Shown: positions 1 through 8,737 of the stretch, in pieces
How positions within the stretch are numbered: the first letter of the stretch is position 1
How the letters are laid out: every line of letters begins with the position of its first letter
NCBI RefSeq assembly: GCF_002021565.1
Contig: NZ_MSZX01000002.1
Span: 614,554-678,553, forward strand
DNA from: Paenibacillus selenitireducens
GTDB taxonomy: Bacteria; Bacillota; Bacilli; Paenibacillales; Paenibacillaceae
DNA: 64,000 nt
Reading direction: 5' to 3'
Made by a program: the position numbers and the translations under genes
The notes under the pieces: generated by a model
What the model was told of the DNA's origin: nothing
The model's database searches: none
What the model saw: the letters and a program-made list of their open reading frames with translations, nothing else

Positions 1-2
1 AT

Positions 3-770
3 CTCATAAACATGTTGCAGGAAAAAGGACTTCCTTTACGATTTAAGGATATGCTGAACCAGTATCCATTACTTCCGAATATTAGTTTTGATTACGAAGT
101 CGTCGAAAAGGCAAATGAGCTTATTGTGCTCCCATATGATGGGTATTGGAAAGATTTGGGTACGTGGAATACCTTGACTGAAGAGATGTCGGAAACGCAA
201 ATGGGGAAAGGTGTGATTACGGATGATTGCATAAATACCCATTTGGTGAATGAGTTAGATATTCCCGTGACGATCTTAGGAACGTCGGATATTGTAGTTG
301 CTGCTAGTCCTGATGGAATCCTTGTTACACATAAAGATGCTAGTCCTCGTATTAAAGAAGCGATTGCTTCCTTTAATCAGTCCCCCATGTATGAAGAAAG
401 AGTATGGGGATGGTCGAAGGTATTGGATTATACGAAGCATCAACAGGAAGAAATGGTAACTAAACGAATTTGTATTCATGAAGGGAAGAATTCAACCTTT
501 CACTATCATCATCTTCGTGATGAGGTATGGACCATTACCCAAGGTGAAGGTGAATTAATTCTTAATGAATCGATTACTAGAGTTAAGGCTGGTGATATTG
601 TTCATATTGCTGCAGGTAAGAAACATGCGATTAGAGCTATACAAGAATTACATTTCATTGAAGTTCAGACAGGAAAAGAAGTCGTAGATACCGACTTTGT
701 ACGTTTGTGCACGTCATGGGATGATATCCTGAATCACTTTAAAAGTTCAAAGGCAAAAGTGATTTCATGA
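3..770 (+). CDS. Mannose-1-phosphate guanylyltransferase / mannose-6-phosphate isomerase, 3' part
   Basis: The 5' end lies outside the window; the frame is open from base 3, and the first ATG inside is at 12. About 125 visible residues are the C-terminal half of a nucleotidyltransferase fold (YDGYWKDLGTWNTL resembles the sugar-binding segment of GDP-mannose pyrophosphorylases). A cupin follows (HEGKNSTFHYHHLRDEVW, then EGELIL and AGDIVHIAAGKKHAI), as in type II phosphomannose isomerase fusions. It would make GDP-mannose or a related sugar nucleotide for the surface polysaccharide built by the genes downstream. The stop overlaps the next start by four bases (ATGA), so the two are translationally coupled. 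Another NDP-sugar is possible because the signature N-terminus is not visible. Confidence 0.8.
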   Translation, partial: LINMLQEKGLPLRFKDMLNQYPLLPNISFDYEVVEKANELIVLPYDGYWKDLGTWNTLTEEMSETQMGKGVITDDCINTHLVNELDIPVTILGTSDIVVAASPDGILVTHKDASPRIKEAIASFNQSPMYEERVWGWSKVLDYTKHQQEEMVTKRICIHEGKNSTFHYHHLRDEVWTITQGEGELILNESITRVKAGDIVHIAAGKKHAIRAIQELHFIEVQTGKEVVDTDFVRLCTSWDDILNHFKSSKAKVIS

Positions 771-1894
771 AGACAGTATGCTATTACATCTCAGAGTATG
801 GTTACGGACACGCAACTCGCAGTATTGCAATTATAAGGAAGTTATTAGAACTAAATTCGGATATTAATGTAATCATTTGCCATTCTCATGCAATGAAACT
901 CATTCAACAGTCACTTTCGAAAACTTATAAAAAACGAATCATATTTCATGAAGTCAAGACGGATATTGGATACTTTCTTCGCTTAGATTCGTTAGAACCT
1001 GACATCGAGAAGATTAATATGGAATGGTTAAACTATGAAGATTCATTGCCCCATATGATTCAATCCGAAATTGATTTTTTAGATAAATATGAAGTGTCCC
1101 TTATCATTTCTGATATTTCGCCATTAGCGTTTGAGGTTGGAGACGCAATAGGGGTTCAGACAATGGGTGTATCCAATTTCACATGGTATACAGCATATAA
1201 GGATTTGATTCCTGACGAGAAACTAGTTTCCCTCGAAAATGCGTATCAGAAAATGGATTACTTTATAGCTCTTGCTGGTCAACAAGAGGAGAATTGGGGA
1301 AGAAAAGCTAAATATGATTTTTTGTTCTATAGCAGAGAAACAAATCAAGTAGAAGTGAATAGAATCCGTAATGAAATAAATCCTGATAATGATAAAACTA
1401 TTGTTTTTGTAGGTATTGGAATGGGACTGCATATAGATCTATCGGATAACGCATTCTGGAACGATGAGCAATGTGTATTTGTTGTATCCAATAATCTAAA
1501 TGTAAGTAGAAGTAATATTCATTCAATTCCGAAGGAATACACAGAATCTCAGAATTATATTGCTGCAAGTGACGTCATTGTTACTAAAGCCGGATGGGGA
1601 ACACTAAGTGAAGCAATCAACAATAATCGGCGGCTGGTTATTATTGATCGACGATCATTAAATGAAGATAAAAATACGATTACATATGTTACTAAGTATT
1701 ATTCCAATAGTAGAGTAATATCGTTCGGTGATCTTAAATCAATTAATTTTACTGTAGAGTATCAAATGACGAAGAGAAATCCTGAGATCCTGGATAAGAA
1801 TGTTGTAAACGATATAGCTATAAAAATGATAGAAATAATGGATTACTCAGCAAGAAGTCAAGTAAGTTCATCAACAAGTGAGGTACTTATATGA
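767..1894 (+). CDS. GT28-like glycosyltransferase
   Basis: 375 residues. The N-terminus (YYISEYGYGHATRSIAII) has the glycine-rich GHATR turn of MurG/MGT-like glycosyltransferases, and near residue 270 the segment VTKAGWGTLSEAI matches the nucleotide-sugar donor site of the GT28 C-terminal domain. No signal peptide or membrane segment is visible, so it probably works at the inner face of the membrane. It overlaps the preceding sugar-nucleotide gene and the following PHP phosphatase gene by four bases each, so all three form one operon. The sugar transferred cannot be read from the sequence. Base composition is more AT-rich than its neighbours. Confidence 0.75.
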   Translation: MKTVCYYISEYGYGHATRSIAIIRKLLELNSDINVIICHSHAMKLIQQSLSKTYKKRIIFHEVKTDIGYFLRLDSLEPDIEKINMEWLNYEDSLPHMIQSEIDFLDKYEVSLIISDISPLAFEVGDAIGVQTMGVSNFTWYTAYKDLIPDEKLVSLENAYQKMDYFIALAGQQEENWGRKAKYDFLFYSRETNQVEVNRIRNEINPDNDKTIVFVGIGMGLHIDLSDNAFWNDEQCVFVVSNNLNVSRSNIHSIPKEYTESQNYIAASDVIVTKAGWGTLSEAINNNRRLVIIDRRSLNEDKNTITYVTKYYSNSRVISFGDLKSINFTVEYQMTKRNPEILDKNVVNDIAIKMIEIMDYSARSQVSSSTSEVLI

Positions 1895-2655
1895 TAGACA
1901 TTCACTCCCACATCCTCCCCGGCATTGACGACGGATCGCAAAGCATGGAGGAATCCATTGATATGGCGAAGGCGGCCGTGGCTGAGGGGATTAAGACGAT
2001 TATAGCCACACCACATCATGCAAATGGCAGATATGATAATGAAGCCGACGATGTTCAGCGCCGAGTACTTCAATTGAATCAGAGGTTGTCGATTGAAGAT
2101 ATTCCCCTGAAAGTACTTCCAGGGCAAGAGATACGAGTATACAACCAACTTCTTCGGGATTTGGAGCAACGTAAAGTCAGAACGCTTGATGAGTCCAACT
2201 ATATACTTATTGAGTTTCCGACGTCGAAGATCCCGAATGATATTTCAAATCTGTTGCATGAATTACGCGTATTAGGCATTACCGCTATTATTGCGCACCC
2301 CGAGCGGAATGCAGAAATATTAAAAGATTTAAATGCATTAGAAGAACTCATCGAGCAAGGTGCCTTGGCGCAAATGACGTCGCACTCGCTAAATGGGTTA
2401 TTTGGCGCGAAGATCAAGGACATTTCCCTCGAAATGTGTGAGCGAAATTTGGTCCATTTCATCGCATCGGATGCGCATAATTTGACGCAACGCGGATTTG
2501 AACTTGCTAGAGCCTATGAATACATAAGTAAACAGCTGGGCGCGGATTATACGATTTATTATCAAGATAATGCCCAAGCAATCTTAGAATCCCGGGATAT
2601 TCAGATCTGGGAGCCGGTTCAGAAGCAGAAGAAATGGTATGCGTTCTGGAAATAA
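1891..2655 (+). CDS. CpsB/YwqE-type PHP-domain tyrosine-protein phosphatase
   Basis: 254 residues beginning MIDIHSHILPGIDDGSQ, the metal-binding HxH motif of the PHP family in the form typical of CpsB/CapC/YwqE phosphatases. Further metal ligands are visible in ATPHH (about residue 42), IAHPERN (about 135) and FIASDAHN (about 192). The family dephosphorylates the tyrosine-rich tail of bacterial BY-kinases and so tunes polysaccharide chain length. The cognate kinase is three genes downstream. The start overlaps the glycosyltransferase stop by four bases, and a terminator-like hairpin follows the gene. Confidence 0.9.
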   Translation: MIDIHSHILPGIDDGSQSMEESIDMAKAAVAEGIKTIIATPHHANGRYDNEADDVQRRVLQLNQRLSIEDIPLKVLPGQEIRVYNQLLRDLEQRKVRTLDESNYILIEFPTSKIPNDISNLLHELRVLGITAIIAHPERNAEILKDLNALEELIEQGALAQMTSHSLNGLFGAKIKDISLEMCERNLVHFIASDAHNLTQRGFELARAYEYISKQLGADYTIYYQDNAQAILESRDIQIWEPVQKQKKWYAFWK

Positions 2656-2670
2656 TTCTGTTGAATTGAT

Positions 2671-2699
2671 ATAGGCTTGCCTTCGGGCAAGCCTATTTC
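2671..2699 (+). terminator. Hairpin after the PHP phosphatase gene
   Basis: Perfect 11-bp stem (ATAGGCTTGCC with GGCAAGCCTAT) closed by a TTCG tetraloop, followed by a short T-poor tail. It lies between the phosphatase stop and the SLH protein start, so it probably attenuates read-through rather than stopping it completely. Confidence 0.7.
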
Positions 2700-2722
2700 A
2701 AAATATATAAAGAGGTGACAGT

Positions 2723-5062
2723 ATGAAACTCAAGAAAAAAATCGCTCTGACCACAGTGGCAGCGGGGATGGTATTAAGTACATTGTCCGGCCTACCGCTT
2801 AGTCAGAAGGGATTACAAGAAGCACTAGGCGTTTCGGTTGCTTATGCCGCTAGCTCGAATGTGGAGAATGCATTCTCCCAATTGTCAGCGAAGCTGGAAG
2901 CTATTAAAGAACAGCTAAGTAATACGACACATCCGATTCTCGATGTTGACGTGTTACCGAAAGTTCGTTCAGCAATCAATGGACTAGGCGTAGAAGCCAT
3001 CAAACCTGTTCTTGAAAAATTTCAAGCAGCTGAAGTAAGTGATGAAGAGGCATTGCAATTGTTCCAATCCCTTGCGCTTGTATCCTTCGGTGATGCGAAG
3101 ACGTTAGGCGAAGTAAGAGCAGACAACCAAGCAGCATTGTCGAAGCTTAAGAAGTACGCAAAAGGTCAAGATATCACCACAGCAGATGTAGAAGCATTTG
3201 CTAAGCAATTGACTGGTGAAGTAAATGTTAAGAAAGTCATGATGGCTATCGAAGTAGGCGATGTGCAAAGTGCTAAAAAAGAAATCGTCCGTGCGCTAAA
3301 ACTAACCATTGACTCAGGATCAAACAGTGTTTCAAAGGCACTGCAATCCATTGATTTGACTCAAGATGAATTGAATCTTGTATTTGATAACATTACAAAT
3401 GGCATTGGAAAAGAGAACTTCAAAAAAGGAACGATCGTGATGGCTGTTGCAGCGGCTCGTAGCGAGTTGGCGTTATCAACAATTACAAGCAGCGATTTCT
3501 CACTGAAGCTTGAACTGAAGGATAAGAGCTCTTTGTTGCAAGGATTGGGACAATATATCACACAATACTCTAATCTTATTGACTGGTATGTAGACGGAGT
3601 GAAAGTATCCGATGGCAAAATTCCTTCAGCGAAAGCTGGTACAAAGGTACATATTACAGCGAAGGTCAATACATTAGATGTGCTTAAAGACCAAATCATC
3701 TTCTTCACTGACGAAAACGTACCTTCCGGCGAAGTTAACCCAGGCCCTGGACCAGGTTCTAGCGGTGGCGGTTCTGTTAGTGGCGGTGGCGCTGCAGTCG
3801 TGGCAGACACTGTATTGCCGAAGTTTGATGACATTCTATCTGCATTTAAATCATCCACACAAAGCCTTTCTGTGAAATTTGCTGCTGCTTTAGAGAAGCT
3901 CTCGACATTGAACGTGGCTTCGCTTATTAAGGTAGAGAATGGCAAATCCGTACTTTCCATCTCGGATGAGAAAGCAGTATCTTACATCAAAGCGGTCAAA
4001 GCAGCCTATGATAACCTGGTGAAACAAGCTCAAGCCATTGATCCAGCCTTCAAAGCGCCTAAACTTAGCATTACGCTAGATTTGGGTACGACGAAGACAG
4101 ATGCTGTTGAAGTAAGACTGTCGAAGAAATTGCTTGAAAGTGCATTGGAAAATCAAGTAGAGAACATCCGTATTCTTGCGAATGGTGTTGTACTTGGACT
4201 GCCAGTAGCCGAATTCAAAGCAGATACGATCGCTAGCATTGCGAAAGAAAGCAATGATGTGGCGACGAAAGTTACGAATCTTCCGCTTGCATCCAGTGTA
4301 TACAGTTTTGTATTGAATGTAGACGGCAAAAACGTAGAGCAATTTAACCATAAGATCACGCTTTCTCTTCCGTTAAATGGCAAAAATGTGAATGGCGAAT
4401 ACTTAACAATTGCGAAAATTGTCGATGGACAATTGTTAATTCTTGGTGGTAATGTAAGCAGTAGTGCGGTTACCAAATCCCGTAATTCGTTATCTTCTTA
4501 TGTAGTAGTGGAGAACAAAGTCAACTTTACCGATATCGCTAACGTTGAAGCTTGGGCAGGTAAAGAAATTCGTGCCGTTGCAGCAAAAGGCATCGTTGAA
4601 GGCAAAGGAACAGGCACATTTGATCCTCAAGCTAAAGTAACTCGTGCGGAATTTGCGAAAATGCTCGTAAAAGCGCTAGATTTGGAATCCACAACAGCGA
4701 AGAATCAATTCTCGGATGTGGCTGACAATTCATGGGCAGCGCCTTATGTTGCTGCAGCAACAGCGCAGGGCATCATTAATGGCGTAGGCAACGATAAATT
4801 CGAGCCAAATGCTGAGATCACTCGTGCACAAATGGCAGCTATGATTTCAAGAGCGTTGAAATTGACGAAGGCAACTACAGCTTCGGATGATAGTGTTCTT
4901 AATGCATTCACGGATGCAGGAGAAATCCCTGGTTCATTGAAATCCGATATTTCGATTGCGGTGAACGAAGGGTTAATTATTGGTTCGAACGGTAAGTTCA
5001 ATCCGAATGGATCGGCCACACGTGCTGAATCAACGGTTGTGATTTCCCGACTGATCAAGTAA
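2723..5062 (+). CDS. Secreted SLH-domain surface protein
   Basis: 779 residues. The N-terminus (MKLKKKIALTTVAAG, then a hydrophobic stretch) is a Sec signal peptide, probably cut after AYAA near residue 43. Two helical, Lys/Ala-rich regions of about 290 and 220 residues flank a Gly/Pro/Ser hinge at 335-355. Three SLH repeats follow at about 597-650, 660-715 and 725-779 (FTDIANVEAWAGKEIRAVAA, FSDVADNSWAAPYV, and a more divergent FTDAGEIPGSLKSDI). SLH domains dock on pyruvylated secondary cell-wall polymer. The start follows AAAGAGGTGACAGT. The gene sits among polysaccharide genes, so it may link surface polymer to the wall. The function of the two large domains is unknown. Confidence 0.85.
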   Translation: MKLKKKIALTTVAAGMVLSTLSGLPLSQKGLQEALGVSVAYAASSNVENAFSQLSAKLEAIKEQLSNTTHPILDVDVLPKVRSAINGLGVEAIKPVLEKFQAAEVSDEEALQLFQSLALVSFGDAKTLGEVRADNQAALSKLKKYAKGQDITTADVEAFAKQLTGEVNVKKVMMAIEVGDVQSAKKEIVRALKLTIDSGSNSVSKALQSIDLTQDELNLVFDNITNGIGKENFKKGTIVMAVAAARSELALSTITSSDFSLKLELKDKSSLLQGLGQYITQYSNLIDWYVDGVKVSDGKIPSAKAGTKVHITAKVNTLDVLKDQIIFFTDENVPSGEVNPGPGPGSSGGGSVSGGGAAVVADTVLPKFDDILSAFKSSTQSLSVKFAAALEKLSTLNVASLIKVENGKSVLSISDEKAVSYIKAVKAAYDNLVKQAQAIDPAFKAPKLSITLDLGTTKTDAVEVRLSKKLLESALENQVENIRILANGVVLGLPVAEFKADTIASIAKESNDVATKVTNLPLASSVYSFVLNVDGKNVEQFNHKITLSLPLNGKNVNGEYLTIAKIVDGQLLILGGNVSSSAVTKSRNSLSSYVVVENKVNFTDIANVEAWAGKEIRAVAAKGIVEGKGTGTFDPQAKVTRAEFAKMLVKALDLESTTAKNQFSDVADNSWAAPYVAAATAQGIINGVGNDKFEPNAEITRAQMAAMISRALKLTKATTASDDSVLNAFTDAGEIPGSLKSDISIAVNEGLIIGSNGKFNPNGSATRAESTVVISRLIK

Positions 5063-5068
5063 CACGCA

Positions 5069-5115
5069 AATGAATCAAGGCGTTCTCTCTTTCAAGGGAG
5101 GACGCCGAATTCATT
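5069..5115 (+). terminator. Long hairpin between SLH gene and Wzz-like gene
   Basis: Outer arms AATGAAT and ATTCATT enclose a second stem, GGCGTTCTC with GGGAGGACGCC, ending in TTTTATC. It acts as a terminator or attenuator after the SLH gene. It also contains the in-frame ATG at 5070, which argues that the true start of the next gene is downstream at 5148. Confidence 0.65.
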
Positions 5116-5147
5116 TTATCAACAATGAGATGACTGGAGGTTGGATT

Positions 5148-5912
5148 GTGTCTACTGAATTAGACTTAAAAGAGTATTACCAAATCATCCGCAAAAGGTT
5201 AGGGATGATCATAGCGATTGTAGCGGTATCTAGTATTGCATGTGGATTAGTAAGCTATTTCCTGCTTAATCCCGTATATGAGGCATCCACGAAGATTATT
5301 GTGAACCGATCCAGTGAGCAGAATCTTGCGAATACCATTGATATCAACGAAGTGAATACGAACTTACGACTAATCGATACCTATAAAGAAATCATTAAGA
5401 CACCTGCAATCACGGAGATTGTCGTCAAGAATTATCCGCAGTTCGCATTAACGGCGAGCGAATTGATGGAGAAGGTATCCGTAAGCTCCGTAAATAATAC
5501 GCAAGTTATGACCATTAAAGTGGAAGACGAGTCGTATGAGAAGGCAGCTGAGGTTGTAAATGCGGTGTCTAATGTGTTCAAAGATGAAATCTCGAAGATT
5601 TTCAAGGTAGATAACGTTACGATTCTGAATAAAGCTCCGTTATCTCCCGTACCTAGCCCAATTAAACCGAATCCGAAGTTAAATATTGCTATCAGTTTTA
5701 TTGTTTCTCTTATGGTTGCTGTCGGAATCGCATTCTTACTAGAATACTTGGATGACACGATCAAAACTGAACAAGATGTCATGAAATATTTGAACTTACC
5801 GACTCTAACGATGATTTCTGCATTAGATGCGGAAGACATGAAGCAAGCTAGAGCGCCATCGAAGACGAACGAAAAGGCAGGTGAATCGAACGTTGTCACG
5901 ATTAACCAATAA
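5148..5912 (+). CDS. Wzz/YveK-type chain-length and BY-kinase modulator
   Basis: 254 residues. GTG at 5148 is chosen because GGAGG ends 7 bases before it; the longer frame from ATG 5070 runs through a hairpin and has no ribosome binding site. A membrane segment lies near residues 20-40 (GMIIAIVAVSSIACGL) and another near 180-200 (NIAISFIVSLMVAVGIAF), preceded by the Pro-rich PSPIKPNPK typical of Wzz proteins, with an extracytoplasmic loop between. The short cytoplasmic tail would activate the separate kinase encoded next, the usual Gram-positive split arrangement. The end overlaps the kinase start by 32 bases. Confidence 0.87.
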   Translation: MSTELDLKEYYQIIRKRLGMIIAIVAVSSIACGLVSYFLLNPVYEASTKIIVNRSSEQNLANTIDINEVNTNLRLIDTYKEIIKTPAITEIVVKNYPQFALTASELMEKVSVSSVNNTQVMTIKVEDESYEKAAEVVNAVSNVFKDEISKIFKVDNVTILNKAPLSPVPSPIKPNPKLNIAISFIVSLMVAVGIAFLLEYLDDTIKTEQDVMKYLNLPTLTMISALDAEDMKQARAPSKTNEKAGESNVVTINQ

Positions 5913-6579
5913 ACGTCCTATTATTTTAATGAGTAACCCCAAGTCCCCCGTAGCAGAAGCCTATCGTTCGTTAAGAACGAATATCGATTTTTCATCTATT
6001 GATGAAGAGATTCGAGTGATTATGGTGACCTCTTCGGGTCCTGAGGAAGGGAAGTCCACAACGCTTGCGAATCTAGCGGTATCCTATGCGCAATCGGATA
6101 AGAAAGTTGTTGTTATCGACGGAGACATGCGCAGACCGACATGCCATCATACCTTCAATTTGTCCAACCAATCGGGACTATCAAGTATCGTAACAGGTCA
6201 AATCGAAATGCAACAAGCGATTAAAGCAACAGAGGTTGACAATCTCTTCGTGATCACGTCAGGTCCCTTGCCTCCGAATCCATCTGAATTACTAGGTTCT
6301 AAGCGGATGAACGAGCTATTGGAACAATTGAAAATGAATTTTGACATTATCATTATTGACACGCCACCCGTATTGGCGGTAACCGATGCGCAGATCATTT
6401 CAAGCAAATGTGATGGCGTCGTACTTGTTATTCACTCAGGCAAAGTCAAGCGAGATATGGCGATCAAGGCGAAGGCAAGCTTGGATCATGTCCGGGCTAG
6501 AATTCTTGGTGTCGTGCTGAACAACGTGAAGCATAAGAAAGAAGATATGTACTATTACTACTATGGTCAAAAAGATTAG
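5881..6579 (+). CDS. BY-type tyrosine-protein kinase (CpsD/YwqD family)
   Basis: 232 residues from a GTG. Walker A SSGPEEGKSTTLANLA (about 50-65), Walker A' VVVIDGDMRRP (about 78) and Walker B DIIIIDTPPVLAVTD (about 157) define a BY-kinase, and the C-terminus carries the tyrosine cluster MYYYYYGQKD that is autophosphorylated. The segment SPVAEAYRSLRTNI is the usual N-terminal oligomerisation motif. With the Wzz-like activator upstream and the PHP phosphatase at 1891 it completes a phosphorylation cycle controlling exopolysaccharide assembly. Confidence 0.93.
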   Translation: MNRTLSRLTNKRPIILMSNPKSPVAEAYRSLRTNIDFSSIDEEIRVIMVTSSGPEEGKSTTLANLAVSYAQSDKKVVVIDGDMRRPTCHHTFNLSNQSGLSSIVTGQIEMQQAIKATEVDNLFVITSGPLPPNPSELLGSKRMNELLEQLKMNFDIIIIDTPPVLAVTDAQIISSKCDGVVLVIHSGKVKRDMAIKAKASLDHVRARILGVVLNNVKHKKEDMYYYYYGQKD

Positions 6580-6611
6580 AGGATAATTACACGAAACGAG
6601 AGTGATCAATA

Positions 6612-7634
6612 ATGAAGAAGAACGCGCTTATCAAATTTTTGACAGTCGCTGTATTAGTGTTTTTTATGAACGCATCCATGTTGTCTGCGACAGGGAAAAG
6701 TAATTCACTTCAAGTGAATGTGCTGCCGATACATTTTACATTTAACGGTACGGAGTTAGCTCCTCCGAAAGATCAGGAAAGCTTTATGTTTAACAATACG
6801 GTTTATGTTCCACTACGATTTATTGGATATTCTCTGAATAAATCCGTCCTATGGGATGCAGCGACGAAAACCGTTCACATTGCAGAACCATCAGAGACGG
6901 AAAAAGTTCAGATTCATACATATCAACAAAATGCGGCGGTTACAGGGGATCAAGGATCGAAAGCGAACTTAAAAGTAACGTCCAAGAAACTTAACGCCTC
7001 GAATGCAGATATCACGTATGTGATTCAAGGGAAAAAATTAGATCCTAAATCAAGCAAATCCGGTTTTATTATTAATAACGCGCTCTATGTTCCATTACGG
7101 TTCTTCTCGGAATCCGTTGGTCAACAAGTGAATTGGGATGCGAAGACGTTTACGGTTAGCTCGAATACCTCAGATGCAAAACCGAATACAGGCGGAAATA
7201 CAACAGATCCATCTACAACGGTACCTAGTGAAAACGGAAAAGGGGAAGGAACTACAAATCCAGCGAACCCCGGTGGTGTGGCTGGTGGTTCTGGTGGAGC
7301 CGTATCCCCAGGAACATCTGGCAAATCCTATGACTCCATTACGAATGCTACCCAAAGTAAGTTAGAGGCATTGCAGCAAAGTACCAAAGACCAGTTCTAT
7401 GATTTGGCAAGACAATATTTGAAAACAGACGATGCGGCTGAAAAACAACGGATTAAGGCACAAGCGGACAAAGTATTCGAAAGCACATCGAATCAATTTA
7501 ATTCTATTGTCTCCTCAGCCAAAGATCAGTTGCAGTCTAATGGATACAGCACAGATGTCACTAAAGAATACCAAGCTGAGTTCGATAAACAAGTTAACCT
7601 TGGAAAAGAAATCGTAGAAGGTATGAAAGACTAA
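6612..7634 (+). CDS. Secreted protein with two copper-amine-oxidase-N-like domains
   Basis: 340 residues with a signal peptide (MKKNALIKFLTVAVLVFF). Two repeats of the copper amine oxidase N-terminal domain are visible at about 45-95 (FNNTVYVPLRFIGYSL, then VLWDAATKTV) and 135-180 (INNALYVPLRFFSESV, then VNWDAKTFTV). A Gly/Pro/Ser/Thr-rich linker (about 190-240) follows, then a charged helical C-terminus of about 100 residues. In Bacillales this domain is a common wall-associated module and does not imply amine oxidation. It is the last gene of the surface polysaccharide cluster before a strong terminator, and its role is unknown. Confidence 0.75.
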   Translation: MKKNALIKFLTVAVLVFFMNASMLSATGKSNSLQVNVLPIHFTFNGTELAPPKDQESFMFNNTVYVPLRFIGYSLNKSVLWDAATKTVHIAEPSETEKVQIHTYQQNAAVTGDQGSKANLKVTSKKLNASNADITYVIQGKKLDPKSSKSGFIINNALYVPLRFFSESVGQQVNWDAKTFTVSSNTSDAKPNTGGNTTDPSTTVPSENGKGEGTTNPANPGGVAGGSGGAVSPGTSGKSYDSITNATQSKLEALQQSTKDQFYDLARQYLKTDDAAEKQRIKAQADKVFESTSNQFNSIVSSAKDQLQSNGYSTDVTKEYQAEFDKQVNLGKEIVEGMKD

Positions 7635-7651
7635 TCCGCAAAAACAAATAG

Positions 7652-7699
7652 GCCCTTCTTTAACGTCTAGTGAGCTAGAGGTTGAAGAAGGGCTTTTTT
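7652..7699 (+). terminator. Rho-independent terminator of the surface polysaccharide cluster
   Basis: Long stem GCCCTTCTTTAACGTCTAG paired with CTAGAGGTTGAAGAAGGGC around TGAG, followed by TTTTTTG. It ends the transcript leaving the amine-oxidase-N-like gene. Confidence 0.9.
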
Positions 7700-7861
7700 G
7701 TCGTTCTACCCATAAAAACTTCTTGAAAAACCTGGTAATTCATCTTACGATATAGGCGTAATCGAACCAATCCACGTAGCTTATTCCTACCAGCGATCAC
7801 TCCCGAAGATTTGCATATGATTTCAAATGCATGAATCATGAAAAAGGGGAAGGTGCTACGT

Positions 7862-8608
7862 ATGAAGTTGGGCGCAAAAGTGATGATTGACACCATTCTA
7901 GAGATTGTACAGAAGATGGAAGAGACGCAGATTGAAGCGATTGAGAAGGCATCGGAGCTGCTTGCTAGTCGGTTGCAGCAGGGCGGTATTATTCACGTAT
8001 TTGGTGCCGGCCATTCCCGGGCATTCGGTATGGAAATGTGCGGACGAGCCGGCGGATTGGTACCTTTGAAGCTTGTGGCGTTGGAAGATATCACGCTTGC
8101 AGAAGGGACTGTGGGTATTAATCTGACGGAATTGGAGCGTTCACCAGAGACGGCACACCGCCTCATGGAGCTGCATGATGTGCAAGACGAAGATGGATTT
8201 ATCATCGTCTCGAATTCAGGCCGAAATGGTTCGGCCGTTGAACTGGCTACGATTTGTCGCGAACGTGGTATTCCTATCGTTGCGGTTACATCGTTGAATC
8301 ATTCGCAGCATACAGATAGCCGTCATCCCAGTGGGAAGAAACTGTATGAGCTCGCCGATATCGTCATCGATAACTGCTGCCCATATGGGGATGTATTGCT
8401 GCAGATGCCGAATACGCAGGAGCGTACAGGATCTGCCTCTTCCGTCGTAGGTGCATTGATTGCGCAAGCCCTAACAACGGAAATCATCCGCTTAACCTTC
8501 GAGAGTGGCGAGACGCCGCCCGTATACATCAGTGCGAATCTGGACGGCGGGGATGAGCATAATCGGAAGATTATCGAGCGTTACGCACATCGAAATATAA
8601 CGTACTAG
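7862..8608 (+). CDS. SIS-domain protein (UPF0309 type)
   Basis: 248 residues. ATG 7862 is preferred over ATG 7838 because AAGGGGAAGGTG lies just before it. The SIS fold shows in IHVFGAGHSRAFGMEMCGRA (about 44-63) and IIVSNSGRNGSAVELA (about 118-133), the phosphosugar-binding loop with SNSGRN. The C-terminus (PVYISANLDGGDEHN) is typical of this family. Such proteins bind or isomerise sugar phosphates, often amino-sugar phosphates, but the substrate here is unknown. The gene is monocistronic, with terminators on both sides. Confidence 0.82.
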   Translation: MKLGAKVMIDTILEIVQKMEETQIEAIEKASELLASRLQQGGIIHVFGAGHSRAFGMEMCGRAGGLVPLKLVALEDITLAEGTVGINLTELERSPETAHRLMELHDVQDEDGFIIVSNSGRNGSAVELATICRERGIPIVAVTSLNHSQHTDSRHPSGKKLYELADIVIDNCCPYGDVLLQMPNTQERTGSASSVVGALIAQALTTEIIRLTFESGETPPVYISANLDGGDEHNRKIIERYAHRNITY

Positions 8609-8621
8609 GATATGATACATA

Positions 8622-8652
8622 GGCGACCTATTCAGGTCGTCTTTTCTTTTTT
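8622..8652 (+). terminator. Terminator after the SIS-domain gene
   Basis: Stem GCGACCT / AGGTCGT around ATTC, followed by the T-rich tail CTTTTCTTTTTT. Confidence 0.85.
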
Positions 8653-8737
8653 GTGCATCATGATGAAGGCTATCACCAAGAAATAAAGCTATAATGAAGA
8701 TTAGAAGACAAGAACCTTGAACGAAGGAGGATTTAAG

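Noticed and set aside
3361-3960. 199-residue minus-strand ORF inside the SLH protein gene
   Set aside because: Antisense shadow: no ribosome site, no domain, and the plus-strand frame has a signal peptide and SLH repeats.
5432-5899. 155-residue minus-strand ORF opposite the Wzz-like gene
   Set aside because: Mirrors the coding frame of a clear Wzz-like protein; composition is that of a codon shadow.
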